38,452 nucleotides of DNA from Clostridia bacterium (lineage in GTDB: Bacteria > Bacillota_A > Clostridia > Christensenellales > Aristaeellaceae): positions 1 to 38,452 of the forward strand of contig JAFQEB010000002.1 in assembly GCA_017399225.1 (NCBI GenBank), in the 5' to 3' direction. The position numbers and the translations under genes are program-made. The notes beneath the pieces are model-generated. The model did not search any database and had not been told where the DNA came from. It was given only the letters and a program-made list of their open reading frames with translations. This document shows, in pieces, positions 1-7,504 of the stretch; position 1 is the first letter of the stretch; each line of letters begins with the position of its first letter.

Positions 1-47
1 AAGTACTTGGCTGGACACGGCCCGGGAGGATAGGTCGCTGCCGGTTC
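1..47 (+). rRNA. 5S ribosomal RNA, 3' end (partial)
   Basis: The first bases match the conserved 3' portion of Firmicute 5S rRNA: AGTACTTGGCTGGA, then the GGGAGGATAGG stretch and the closing CGCTGCC segment. The 5' two thirds lie before the window, so the exact end is estimated. An intrinsic terminator follows directly, so this is probably the end of an rRNA operon. Confidence 0.85.
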
Positions 48-52
48 CCCTT

Positions 53-85
53 AAAGCATCTCGCTCAGAGGTGCTTTTTTCTTTT
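53..85 (+). terminator. Intrinsic terminator after 5S rRNA
   Basis: A 10-bp stem (53-62 with 68-77, one G-U pair) with a 5-base loop is followed by a run of T. It closes the rRNA transcript before the his region. Confidence 0.85.
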
Positions 86-152
86 TCATTCCCCAATGGT
101 ATGCCCAAATAAGCCGCAGCCGCTGCGTCGCGGCGCATCTGAAAAGAATGTA

Positions 153-181
153 TGTCAGTGTGCACTTAAGTGTGCTATAAT
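153..181 (+). promoter_or_regulatory. Possible extended -10 promoter with overlapping palindrome
   Basis: TGCTATAAT (173-181) is a perfect extended -10 element; no good -35 is present 17 bases upstream. The palindrome CACTTAAGTG (163-172) sits just before it. The segment 166-179, read on the minus strand, matches 11 of 14 positions of the palindrome downstream of the hisH promoter (342-355), so the same repressor could bind both. No clear gene starts between here and hisH, so it may be an upstream his promoter. Confidence 0.4.
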
Positions 182-265
182 AGTACGGACACCGCCGACG
201 CGCAGCCGGAATGGCTGAAAGAGCTGTACGAGGCGCGAATGAAAGAAGAGGGAGCCATCCCTTGA
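170..265 (+). pseudogene. Possible C-terminal gene remnant
   Basis: The frame ending in TGA at 263-265 reads with normal protein composition (EWLKELYEARMKEEGAIP at its end) but has no sensible start; the open frame begins inside the promoter-like element. It may be the tail of a lost gene or a very short peptide. I do not recognise the family. The rest of 86-298 shows no other gene. Confidence 0.2.
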
Positions 266-298
266 TGTATCAACGTTGTTCTGGATGTGTCCACCCCC

Positions 299-327
299 TT
301 GACATTCGCTCCTGGATAGGGCATAAT
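299..327 (+). promoter_or_regulatory. hisH promoter
   Basis: TTGACA (299-304), a 17-base spacer and CATAAT (322-327) form a strong sigma-A type promoter 48 bases before the hisH start. Confidence 0.75.
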
Positions 328-340
328 GAGCAGGTGTTCA

Positions 341-356
341 CTTTAGCACGCTAAAG
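341..356 (+). promoter_or_regulatory. Operator-like palindrome in the hisH leader
   Basis: CTTTAGC-AC-GCTAAAG is a perfect inverted repeat with 7-base arms, starting about 8 bases after the expected transcription start. Its position suits a repressor that blocks initiation or elongation. A TrpR-family (YerC/HisR-type) histidine repressor is a candidate by analogy, but no regulator gene is present here, so this is inference. Confidence 0.5.
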
Positions 357-375
357 AATCAGCGGGAGGTCAAGC

Positions 376-990
376 ATGATCGCTATCATCGACTACGGCA
401 TGGGCAATCTGCGGAGCGTCCAGAAGGCTTTTGAGTTCCTTGGATATGAAGCTGTGATTACCGATTCTGCGGACGCCATTACCGCGGCGAGCCATGTCAT
501 TCTCCCCGGTGTGGGCGCGTTTGAGGACGCGATGAAACGTATCCGGGAGACAAAGCTGGATCAGGCACTGCTGAAGGCGGCCGCCGATGGCAAGCCTGTC
601 CTGGGGATCTGCCTGGGAATGCAGATGATGTTTGAATTCAGCGAAGAAAACGGCCATTTTGATGGCCTTGGCCTGTTCCCGGGCACGATCACCCGCTTTG
701 AAGATTGCGGCCTCAAGATCCCCCATATGGGCTGGAATACCCTCGAAGCCCGCGATTGCCCCCTCTTCGATGCGGGCGACGACCCTTGCGTATACTTCGT
801 GCACAGCTACTGCATGGCGGATGTCTCCGACGAGTGGACGGCAGCCACCTGTACCTACGGGCAGACCTTCACCGCCGCGATTTGCCGGGGGAATGTGATG
901 GCGACTCAGTTCCACCCGGAGAAGTCCGGCGAGGCGGGCCTGCGGATGCTCAAGCGATTCGCTGAATGGAAGGGGGCGGCCACATGCTGA
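376..990 (+). CDS. hisH: Imidazole glycerol phosphate synthase, glutaminase subunit HisH
   Basis: Class I glutamine amidotransferase of 204 residues. It hydrolyses glutamine and channels ammonia to HisF, which closes the imidazole ring in histidine biosynthesis. The nucleophile Cys79 lies in GICLGMQ, and His180 and Glu182 in QFHPEKSG complete the triad; the N-terminus [10 protein letters not shown] is typical of the family. GGGAGG at 364-369 supports the ATG at 376. The stop overlaps the hisF start (ATG at 984), implying translational coupling of the two subunits. Expression probably comes from the promoter at 299-327 under the palindrome at 341-356. Confidence 0.97.
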   Translation: MIAIIDYGMGNLRSVQKAFEFLGYEAVITDSADAITAASHVILPGVGAFEDAMKRIRETKLDQALLKAAADGKPVLGICLGMQMMFEFSEENGHFDGLGLFPGTITRFEDCGLKIPHMGWNTLEARDCPLFDAGDDPCVYFVHSYCMADVSDEWTAATCTYGQTFTAAICRGNVMATQFHPEKSGEAGLRMLKRFAEWKGAATC

Positions 991-1748
991 CCAAGCGTAT
1001 CATTCCGTGCCTGGACATCCGCGACGGGCGGGTCGTTAAGGGCATCAACTTTGTGGATATCCGCGATGCGGGCGACCCGGTCGAAGCGGCCGTTCGCTAC
1101 AATGAGGCCGGTGCGGATGAGCTCGTCCTGCTGGACATCAATGCCTCCCACGAGAAGCGCGGCGCCATGCTGGATGTGGTGTCCCGCGTGGCGGAGCAGG
1201 TGTTCATCCCCTTCACGGTGGGCGGCGGCATCAGTGAAATTGATCAGATCAAGAACATTCTGCGCCTGGGTGCGGATAAGGTGAGCATCAACAGCCCGGC
1301 GGTGCGTAACCCTGACTTCATCACCGAGAGTGCCCTGCGCTTCGGCAGCCAGTGCATCGTACTGGCGATGGACGTGAAAGCCCGTGCAGACAAGAGCGGC
1401 TGGGACGTATACGTCAACGGCGGCCGCATCAACACCGGCCTGGACGCGGTGGAATGGGCCGTCGAGGGCGTGAAGCGCGGCGCAGGCGAGATCCTGCTGA
1501 CCTCCATGGACACCGACGGCGTGGGCGGCGGCTTCGCGCTGGACGTGACCCGCACCATCGCGGACGCGGTTCCGGTGCCCGTCATCGCCAGCGGCGGCGC
1601 GGGCAAGATGGAGCACTTCCGTGACGCACTGACCGTCGGCCATGCGGATGCGGCCCTGGCGGCGACGCTGTTCCATTTTGGGATTATGAAGATCAGCAAT
1701 TTGAAGGATTACCTCGCAAAAGAGGGAGTGCCGGTGCGGCGAATGTAA
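984..1748 (+). CDS. hisF: Imidazole glycerol phosphate synthase, cyclase subunit HisF
   Basis: TIM-barrel cyclase of 254 residues that converts PRFAR plus ammonia to imidazole glycerol phosphate and AICAR. The catalytic aspartates are at the expected places: Asp11 in [12 protein letters not shown] and Asp130 in LAMDVKA. Phosphate-binding glycines are visible in FTVGGGI and [12 protein letters not shown]. An in-frame start at 966 exists, but ATG 984 gives the family N-terminus [11 protein letters not shown] and overlaps the hisH stop by seven bases, so I chose 984. Length is normal for the family. Confidence 0.97.
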   Translation: MLTKRIIPCLDIRDGRVVKGINFVDIRDAGDPVEAAVRYNEAGADELVLLDINASHEKRGAMLDVVSRVAEQVFIPFTVGGGISEIDQIKNILRLGADKVSINSPAVRNPDFITESALRFGSQCIVLAMDVKARADKSGWDVYVNGGRINTGLDAVEWAVEGVKRGAGEILLTSMDTDGVGGGFALDVTRTIADAVPVPVIASGGAGKMEHFRDALTVGHADAALAATLFHFGIMKISNLKDYLAKEGVPVRRM

Positions 1749-1784
1749 CGAAGACGCCGACAGGACATTTTGAGGATACAAACC

Positions 1785-2453
1785 ATGAATGCAAAACTGC
1801 TGGGCTTCTTCAGCGGCTTTCCAACGCGGCGCTTTACGCAGCCAATTGCGGATGTGCTGAAAGAAGTATTGACTGACCGTGACAGCCTGGTGTTTATCAG
1901 CTGCCAGCCGGATAACTATGCCCAAAACGACGACGACTCCCACGGGATGCACAGGATGTTTGCCGAGCGGGACATGGCCTTTGCCAGGCATTGTGTGATC
2001 GATCATCGGACAAATGCAGGGGATGCGAAAAGGCTGATCCGCGAGGCGTCCTGCATTTTCCTGATGGGCGGCAATGCCACGCAGCAGTTTCAGCTGATGC
2101 GCGGAACCGGCGTCCTGGAGGCATTGCGCCAAAGCCCGGCTGTCATCCTGGGCGTCAGCGCCGGAGCCATGAACATGGGCGATCCCGTGGTGGACGTCTA
2201 TGAGTCCCTCACACCTTATGAAGGCCTGGGACTCGCCAATATCACGATCAAGGCGCATTACCCGCTTGAAGAAGGGCTGCTTCAGTCAGTAAAGCGGGTT
2301 TCCATGAGCCTTCCTGTATGCCTGATGACGGACGAAAGCGCCATTTTTGTCAGCAAGGATGCGATCATGCAAATCGGAAGCATCTACCGGATGGCTGATG
2401 GCGAGATCGCTCCGATGACGCAGGCGCAATTGGAACGGATAAGAAATCGCTAA
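1785..2453 (+). CDS. Peptidase S51 (PepE-like) family protein
   Basis: Protein of 222 residues resembling dipeptidase E / cyanophycinase-fold serine peptidases, a class I glutamine-amidotransferase-like fold. The nucleophile elbow is GVSAGAMNM with Ser125, preceded by FLMGGNATQQ near residues 93-102; His158 in KAHYP is a candidate for the catalytic histidine. PepE cleaves Asp-X dipeptides, but the true substrate here is unknown. The TTG-initiated version from 1770 is less likely than ATG 1785, which has GAGGA at 1772-1776. No signal peptide, so cytoplasmic. It lies 36 bases after hisF in the same direction, an unusual position for this family. Confidence 0.8.
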   Translation: MNAKLLGFFSGFPTRRFTQPIADVLKEVLTDRDSLVFISCQPDNYAQNDDDSHGMHRMFAERDMAFARHCVIDHRTNAGDAKRLIREASCIFLMGGNATQQFQLMRGTGVLEALRQSPAVILGVSAGAMNMGDPVVDVYESLTPYEGLGLANITIKAHYPLEEGLLQSVKRVSMSLPVCLMTDESAIFVSKDAIMQIGSIYRMADGEIAPMTQAQLERIRNR

Positions 2454-2499
2454 ATGCCATATGGCACATTCACCCGTGCCAGTCAGGAGGGGATAAAGC

Positions 2500-2658
2500 A
2501 TGACGGAAAAGGCGAGAAGGATCGTCGGCGCGATCATCGCGGTGGCAGGCATCGTCGAGCTGGTGATGGCGCTCAATGAAGGCGTACTTTCCACCATATT
2601 GATGGGCGTCTGCTTCTGTCTCATCGGCGGATTGTACTTTTTCGAGAAGAAAAGATAA
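2500..2658 (+). CDS. Small two-helix membrane protein
   Basis: A 52-residue open frame with a strong AGGAGGGG site (2485-2492). It encodes a short basic N-terminus (MTEKARR), a hydrophobic helix at about residues 8-26, a short polar turn with NEG, a second helix at about 32-47 and a basic end EKKR. That pattern suggests a small integral membrane protein with both ends in the cytoplasm. It lies 46 bases after the S51 gene and 18 bases before hisC, so it is probably co-transcribed. I do not recognise a family. Confidence 0.65.
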   Translation: MTEKARRIVGAIIAVAGIVELVMALNEGVLSTILMGVCFCLIGGLYFFEKKR

Positions 2659-2676
2659 GACTTTGGAGAATGAAAT

Positions 2677-3738
2677 ATGGCTTATGAAAGTGATCTGGCC
2701 CTTCGCCTCGTGCCCTATGTGGCGGGCGAGCAGCCGAAAAATGTGAAACTCATCAAGCTCAACACCAACGAGAACCCCTATCCGCCGTCCCCGAAGGTGG
2801 CGGAGGCCATCGCCGGCGTCCCCGCGGACGCCCTGCGCCTCTACCCCGACATGGACGCTACCGCTCTGTGTGCCGCCATTGCCAAGGTCAACGGCGTTGA
2901 CCCGGCCTGCGTCTTCTGCGGCAACGGCTCCGACGAGGTGCTTGCCTTTGCCTTCGCGGCATTCTTCGCGGGCAAGAAGCTCCTTGCGCCGGACGTGACC
3001 TACTCCTTCTATCCGGTGTATGCCGATCTCTTTGGGGTGGATTATCAGACCGTCCCGCTGACGGAGAAGTTCGAGGTGGATGTGGCGGGCCTGATGCAGG
3101 GCTGCTCCGTCGCGCTGGCGAACCCTAATGCCCCCACGGGTATCCTGCTGGACAGCGGGGAAGTCCGCCGCCTGGCTCAGCATACCCGCGATAACGGCGC
3201 TGTCCTGCTGGTGGACGAGGCCTACGCTGCCTTCTCCCCGGAGAACGCCCTGCCTCTGCTGGCGGATTTCGACAACGTGCTCATCACCCGCACGTTCAGT
3301 AAGTCCCACGCACTGGCGGGTATGCGCATCGGCTATGCCATCGGCACGCCCCGGCTGATCAGCGCCCTCAAGCGCATCCGCGACAGCTTCAACAGCTATC
3401 CGCTGGATCGTCTGGCCCAGGCGGCGGGCGAGGCGGCCATCCTGGATACCGCCTACACGGACAAGACCGTCCGCCTGGTCTGCGAGGCCCGCGACCGCTG
3501 CCGCGCCTTCCTGATCGCGGCGGGCATTCCCTGCCTCAAGAGCGCGACCAACTTCCTCTTTGTCAAGGCCGACCCGGTGGATGCGGCCCCCGTGCAGCAG
3601 AGGCTCCGCGAGGAGGGCGTGCTGGTGCGCCACTTCAAGGCGGAACGGCTGAAGGCCTGGCTCCGCGTGACCGTCGGTACCACGGAGGACATGGAGGTCG
3701 TGACGGAGAAGCTGCTCAAATACTGCAAGCCGGTGTAA
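2677..3738 (+). CDS. hisC: Histidinol-phosphate aminotransferase
   Basis: PLP enzyme of fold type I, 353 residues, converting imidazole acetol phosphate and glutamate to histidinol phosphate. Visible motifs are LNTNENPYPPSP at the N-terminus, NPNAPTG (about 149-155), VDEAYAAF (about 179-186) and the Schiff-base lysine Lys209 in RTFSKSHALAGMR. GGAG lies nine bases before the ATG. It is separated from hisHF by two non-his genes but runs in the same direction, so the his genes form an interrupted cluster; hisG, D, B, A and I are not in the window. Confidence 0.95.
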   Translation: MAYESDLALRLVPYVAGEQPKNVKLIKLNTNENPYPPSPKVAEAIAGVPADALRLYPDMDATALCAAIAKVNGVDPACVFCGNGSDEVLAFAFAAFFAGKKLLAPDVTYSFYPVYADLFGVDYQTVPLTEKFEVDVAGLMQGCSVALANPNAPTGILLDSGEVRRLAQHTRDNGAVLLVDEAYAAFSPENALPLLADFDNVLITRTFSKSHALAGMRIGYAIGTPRLISALKRIRDSFNSYPLDRLAQAAGEAAILDTAYTDKTVRLVCEARDRCRAFLIAAGIPCLKSATNFLFVKADPVDAAPVQQRLREEGVLVRHFKAERLKAWLRVTVGTTEDMEVVTEKLLKYCKPV

Positions 3739-3739
3739 G

Positions 3740-3838
3740 GACAGCCTCACCGCTGCCAATGGCGGCGTGTGGTCGGGCGGCAGGGCGAAGGCCAATTTCT
3801 GCAAGAAGATCATCACCGAAGCCGACGTGGTGAAGTGA
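3740..3838 (+). pseudogene. Possible C-terminal gene remnant after hisC
   Basis: Immediately after the hisC stop an open frame of 32 codons runs to TGA at 3836-3838 and reads like a genuine protein end (GGRAKANFCKKIITEADVVK). It has no start codon and no ribosome binding site. It could be the decayed tail of a lost neighbour, or chance. Confidence 0.2.
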
Positions 3839-3851
3839 ATTTGCACAATCA

Positions 3852-3892
3852 AAACGGCAGACGGTTTTATGGCCGCCTGCCGTTTGTTTTTG
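3852..3892 (+). terminator. Terminator after hisC, possibly bidirectional
   Basis: AAACGGCAG-ACGG pairs with CCGC-CTGCCGTTT around an 8-base loop and is followed by GTTTTTG on the plus strand. The stem lies between the convergent hisC and TPR-protein genes; there are A-rich bases on the other side as well. Confidence 0.75.
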
Positions 3893-3922
3893 ATTGCTTC
3901 GGGGGACGAAACCGCCGCCCGC

Positions 3923-6049
3923 TTACTGAATGCCGGAAACGTCCTTGTGAACGTAGCCGGTTTTGCCGTTGACGCTGATCTTGTAGAAGTCGCCGCTTTC
4001 GCCAAGCAGGGTGAAGGACTCGCCCTTGTAGGCCGTTTTCACCAGACCGGCGGAAATGCTGGCCTCCGTGCGGATCTTGGCGCTGTCGGCGGTGATGACG
4101 ACGGACTTGGAGGTTGAAGTTGTAGCGTTGTCCTTGCTATTTGCTGTTGTGCCAAGGTCAATCCACATGGCGGGGCGAACTGCTTCCATAGAAACACTAC
4201 CGTAGTGGTAGATTCCGCCACCAGAGCTAACGTAAGCTGCATACTCTGGACTGCCACCAGGAGTGCGCACCCACCACGGGCATGACCCAATGCTAATCGT
4301 TGTTGCGCCTTGAGCTTTTGCATAAGTGGTAGGCTTGCACTGTCGCGCGCTGTCCGTCTTGAAGTACTTGTTCGCTTCTGTGAGGCTCAGCAGGAACACC
4401 TTGTCCCGCGTTGCTTTGCCGGGATTGGTGTTGTGGGAAGGATTTTTATCAGCAGATACCGATACTTCCTGAATCGCCCCTTGCTCTACACTACTGAACG
4501 CAATGCTAAAAAACTCTCTATTTAGCCAAGAGCGCAATGTGCAGTTGTCCCAGGATACACTTTTATTCGTTGTATTGTAACACTTCCAGTCTAGAGCATA
4601 ACGACTAATCACCAACAGGCGGTTATTATCTTTTGCAAGAACTAGCCAATCAATTTTTTCGTTTCCGTTGCTACTGATGTTGTCTTGTTCATAAGTTCCA
4701 AAAGTGACATAGCTGCCTACTTTTGCTTTTTGGAGTATCGGCAACTTTCCTCTAATCCAGGCAATTTCAATCTTTGTCTCGCTATCCTTATGTCCGTTAA
4801 GAGCAACCAATGCATCGTACGCTTCGCTGTACTGACCCTCATTCATCAGCTCTATTGCCGCGTCGTATTTGCCGTCAAGAATGGCTGTTTCACATTCCTT
4901 GATCTTCTCTGCGCTATCCCGGTGGCTCTTGATCGCGGTGAAGGCGACAATGGCCTCGCTATACTCGCCTTCATTCATCAGCGCGACCGCCGCGTCGTAC
5001 TTACCATCAAGGATGGCCATTTCGCATTCCTTGATCTTTTCCACGCTATCCCGGTGGTTTTTTATCTCAGTGAATGCCTCGATGGCCTCGTTGTACTTAC
5101 CGGCGTCCATCAGCGCGACCGCCGCATCATACTTGCCGTCGAGGATGGCCGTTTCACATTCCTTGATCTTTTCTGCGCTGTCCCGGTGGGTTTTTATCGC
5201 AGTGAATGCCTCGATAGCCTCGCTGTACTTCCCGGCGTCCATCAGCGCGAGCGCCGCGTCATACTTGCCATCAAGGATGGCTGTTTCACATTCCGTGATC
5301 TTCTCAGCGCTGTCCCTGTGGGTCTTGATCGCAGTGAATGCCTCGATGGCCTCGCTGTACTTCCCGGCGTCCATCAGTGCGAGCGCCGCGTCATATTTGC
5401 CGTCGAGGATGGCCGTCTGGCAGAGCTGGATCCTTGCGGTACTGTCCTTGTACCCCTTGATGCTCTGGTACAGCCGGATGGCCCCGGCATAATCGCCGCT
5501 TTGCTCAAGGGTGAGGGCGCTCTGGTAGGTCGCTTCCGTTGCAGCTGCCGCACGCTGGCTCTGTTCGCTCTCGATCGCCTTGATCCGTTCGCCGCAGGCG
5601 GCCATGCGGGTCAGGCTGTCCTTGAAGAACGCCAGGCCGCCGTAGACCTTCTCCGCTTCCTGCAGATGCCAGAGGGCCTTGTCCAGGGCGGCGTCGGAGG
5701 CCGTTGCAGGGTCGATCACGCCGGCGGCCTCATAGGCCCGTCCCTGGTAGTATTTGGCCATCTGCGGGCTGTCCTTGAAAGTTCCAAGGTCATTGAAGGC
5801 GTCCACGGCCATGGAATACAGCCCCAGCGACTCCGCCGCCGCGATGGCCTTGCAATACATTGCCATCTGTGATGCGTCGGAATAGGTGCCCATAGCCTCA
5901 AACTTGGCTGCAGCCCCTGTGTAATCGCCCTTCACCATCAGCAGCTCGGCCTGGGCATACAGCTCCTGCAAGGCGCCGGTGGCCGACTCCGCCCATGCCG
6001 ATGACATGAGCAGCACGACGGTCATAAGCATGATGATCAATTTCTTCAT
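3923..6049 (-). CDS. Secreted TPR-repeat protein with DUF6273-like and SH3 domains
   Basis: A 708-residue protein. Residues 1-20 form a signal peptide ending in SSAWA. Residues about 25-210 are helical TPR-like pairs; about 212-431 are five tandem 44-residue units (YDAALALMDAGKYSEAI core). A region of about 445-640 has the features of DUF6273, common in gut Clostridia: SYVTFGTYEQD, RSWLNREFF, FLLSLTEANKYF, WWVRTPG and RPAMWID. The last 55 residues are a bacterial SH3-type wall-binding domain (AKIRTEAS, GKTGYVHKD). Together these suggest an extracellular, wall-associated adhesin or scaffold; the function is not established. The start has GGGAGGGG upstream and a good promoter at 6101-6129. The DUF6273 part is visibly richer in A+T than the rest. 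Confidence 0.8.
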   Translation of the reverse strand: MKKLIIMLMTVVLLMSSAWAESATGALQELYAQAELLMVKGDYTGAAAKFEAMGTYSDASQMAMYCKAIAAAESLGLYSMAVDAFNDLGTFKDSPQMAKYYQGRAYEAAGVIDPATASDAALDKALWHLQEAEKVYGGLAFFKDSLTRMAACGERIKAIESEQSQRAAAATEATYQSALTLEQSGDYAGAIRLYQSIKGYKDSTARIQLCQTAILDGKYDAALALMDAGKYSEAIEAFTAIKTHRDSAEKITECETAILDGKYDAALALMDAGKYSEAIEAFTAIKTHRDSAEKIKECETAILDGKYDAAVALMDAGKYNEAIEAFTEIKNHRDSVEKIKECEMAILDGKYDAAVALMNEGEYSEAIVAFTAIKSHRDSAEKIKECETAILDGKYDAAIELMNEGQYSEAYDALVALNGHKDSETKIEIAWIRGKLPILQKAKVGSYVTFGTYEQDNISSNGNEKIDWLVLAKDNNRLLVISRYALDWKCYNTTNKSVSWDNCTLRSWLNREFFSIAFSSVEQGAIQEVSVSADKNPSHNTNPGKATRDKVFLLSLTEANKYFKTDSARQCKPTTYAKAQGATTISIGSCPWWVRTPGGSPEYAAYVSSGGGIYHYGSVSMEAVRPAMWIDLGTTANSKDNATTSTSKSVVITADSAKIRTEASISAGLVKTAYKGESFTLLGESGDFYKISVNGKTGYVHKDVSGIQ
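4757..5416 (-). repeat. Five tandem 132-bp coding repeats
   Basis: Conserved marks (for example the GKYDA codons at 4871, 5003, 5135, 5267 and 5399) recur every 132 bases, giving five 44-residue units. The two units nearest the N-terminus are almost identical, while the last unit has diverged. The pattern suggests recent duplication by recombination or slippage, so copy number may differ between strains. Confidence 0.9.
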
Positions 6050-6100
6050 AAAACCCCTCCCAGTGGACGATCTGATGTTTTTGCAAGCAAGTTTTATACT

Positions 6101-6129
6101 ATTATATCATATAATTTCCATATCGACAA
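6101..6129 (-). promoter_or_regulatory. Promoter of the TPR-repeat protein
   Basis: On the minus strand TTGTCG (6124-6129), a 17-base spacer and TATAAT (6101-6106) lie about 52 bases before the start codon. The surrounding sequence is clearly A+T rich. Confidence 0.65.
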
Positions 6130-6205
6130 CTGTATTGTGGCTTGCGTTGGAAAAAAAAGTCAGCGGCGTTTGATCACCCAGGACAGATGCAGCGAATAAG
6201 ACAAT

Positions 6206-6235
6206 GCCCCGACAGCTTTTCGCGGCTGCCGGGGC
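6206..6235 (-). terminator. Terminator-like hairpin after the propeller-like gene
   Basis: GCCCCG-CAGC pairs with GCTG-CGGGGC around a short loop, 14 bases after the stop of the gene at 6249. The T tract that follows is weak. Confidence 0.5.
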
Positions 6236-6248
6236 GTCTGTATGCGAT

Positions 6249-7403
6249 TTAGTGGGGCAGGCTGACCGAATACACCTCGGTGTTGCTGGTGACGATGGCG
6301 TAGCCGTTGTTCGTCAGGCCGACGAAGCCGGTCACCTTGCGTCCGTCCGGCAGGGGGATGGCATGGGCGTAGAAGCGCTGGCTGCTAACGTTGCCGGAGT
6401 ACATGTAATCCGGGGCGATGGCGAAAAGCCGGTTGTTGTCGATGGCAGCGCCCACGCAGGCGGAGGGCAGGGCATAGCGGCGATCCAGCGTGGAGGAGAG
6501 CACGCGCAGCTCGGTAACGCTGCCGGTATCGGTGATCTGCTTGGTAGGCACCAGCAGGATGTTCGCGGCGCCGCGGCTGGGGACGTAGTGATCAAGGTAC
6601 TGCCAGCCGTAGACGAGCATCGTGCCGTCCGTCTGCTGCACGCCGCGGTAGTCATAGGTGTACAGCTGCTGGGTGGTGAAAACGTTCAGCAGGTTGTTGA
6701 CGTAGATGACCTTGCTGGGCAGGTGCTCGCCGATGTTTACCGCGCCGGTGTTCATCTGGCCCACCTGATAGGTGTGCATGATGGTCGTCACAGAGGGATT
6801 ATAGAAGTCGTAGGAAAGCGTCCACAGGTACTCGTCGCTGTTGCCGTAGAAGCCGCAGTCGAAGATGTACATGCCGTCGTACAGGTTGGTTTCAAAATCC
6901 ACCTGCGCGCCCTGGATATCCTTGACGTACAGGGTGGGGGTAAGCTCGTCGCCGGTGATGATGGCGGCATAGCGGGAGCCGATGCGGGCGAACTGGATGC
7001 TGCTCTCCATCGCGCGGTTGAAGGTGGATTTACCCTGTGCATCCACGATGGACAGCTGTGCTCCCGCCCAGACGATCATATGCGTATCCGACACGGAGAA
7101 GGATGCGCCCGCGCCCACAGGATACGACCATTCGATGCCGCCGCCTGCGTTGACGAAGTGGATGGATGCGCCGTCATAGTACAACACGCCGTCCTGGAAC
7201 ACGGTCACATCCTGGTGGGAGTAGCAGGGCAGGGAGGTCGCGCGGATGCTGCCGCCGCTGCTGCTCAGGCCGCTGATGAAGACGGTCAGGACGACCACCA
7301 GCGCGATCATGCCCAGCAGGATCGCCCAGTTGCGGAGCTGGCGAAGCCGCTGGCGGCGGCGCTGCTCCTCGTCGAGGAGGATGGGTTTGGCTTTGTTCTG
7401 CAT
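6249..7403 (-). CDS. Membrane-anchored beta-propeller-like protein (possibly DUF5711)
   Basis: A 384-residue protein. A charged cytoplasmic head (DEEQRRRQRLRQL) is followed by one transmembrane helix at about residues 26-45 and a long extracellular part. That part has repeated short beta-like blocks (VTVFQDGVLYYDG, IHFVNAGGGIEWSY, MIVWAGAQLSIVDAQG) like PQQ/WD-type propeller blades. The architecture recalls the DUF5711 family of Clostridia, but I cannot confirm this. The start at 7403 has AAGGAG upstream; the longer frame from 7589 would run through the preceding terminator. The function is unknown; a sensor or surface role is possible. Confidence 0.6.
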   Translation of the reverse strand: MQNKAKPILLDEEQRRRQRLRQLRNWAILLGMIALVVVLTVFISGLSSSGGSIRATSLPCYSHQDVTVFQDGVLYYDGASIHFVNAGGGIEWSYPVGAGASFSVSDTHMIVWAGAQLSIVDAQGKSTFNRAMESSIQFARIGSRYAAIITGDELTPTLYVKDIQGAQVDFETNLYDGMYIFDCGFYGNSDEYLWTLSYDFYNPSVTTIMHTYQVGQMNTGAVNIGEHLPSKVIYVNNLLNVFTTQQLYTYDYRGVQQTDGTMLVYGWQYLDHYVPSRGAANILLVPTKQITDTGSVTELRVLSSTLDRRYALPSACVGAAIDNNRLFAIAPDYMYSGNVSSQRFYAHAIPLPDGRKVTGFVGLTNNGYAIVTSNTEVYSVSLPH

Positions 7404-7444
7404 ATCAAGGCTCCTTATGCTGCGGAGTTGGAAAGGCCAGAAAA

Positions 7445-7469
7445 AGGCGTGTCCCATGGGGACACACCT
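7445..7469 (-). terminator. Terminator after the HAD gene
   Basis: On the minus strand AGGTGTGTCCC pairs with GGGACACGCCT and is followed by TTTTTC. It separates the HAD phosphatase from the downstream propeller-like gene. Confidence 0.85.
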
Positions 7470-7504
7470 CATTATAGCAGGAAATGCCGCGACTTGCAAC
7501 CCGG

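Noticed and set aside
906..2258. A 450-codon open frame antisense to hisH, hisF and the S51 gene
   Set aside because: It covers three well-supported genes, has no ribosome site and shows composition expected of the complement of GC-rich coding DNA.
4160..4740. Possible diversity-generating retroelement target in the DUF6273-like domain
   Set aside because: No reverse transcriptase, template repeat or accessory gene was seen in the window, so the A+T-rich domain alone is not enough.
4757..5416. Regularly spaced repeats that could suggest a CRISPR array
   Set aside because: The 132-bp units are continuous, without unique spacers, and encode an in-frame TPR-like repeat.
4685..5872. A 395-codon plus-strand frame with repeats across the TPR gene
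   Set aside because: The repeats are the complement of the 132-bp coding repeats, and the minus-strand gene has signal peptide, promoter and domains.
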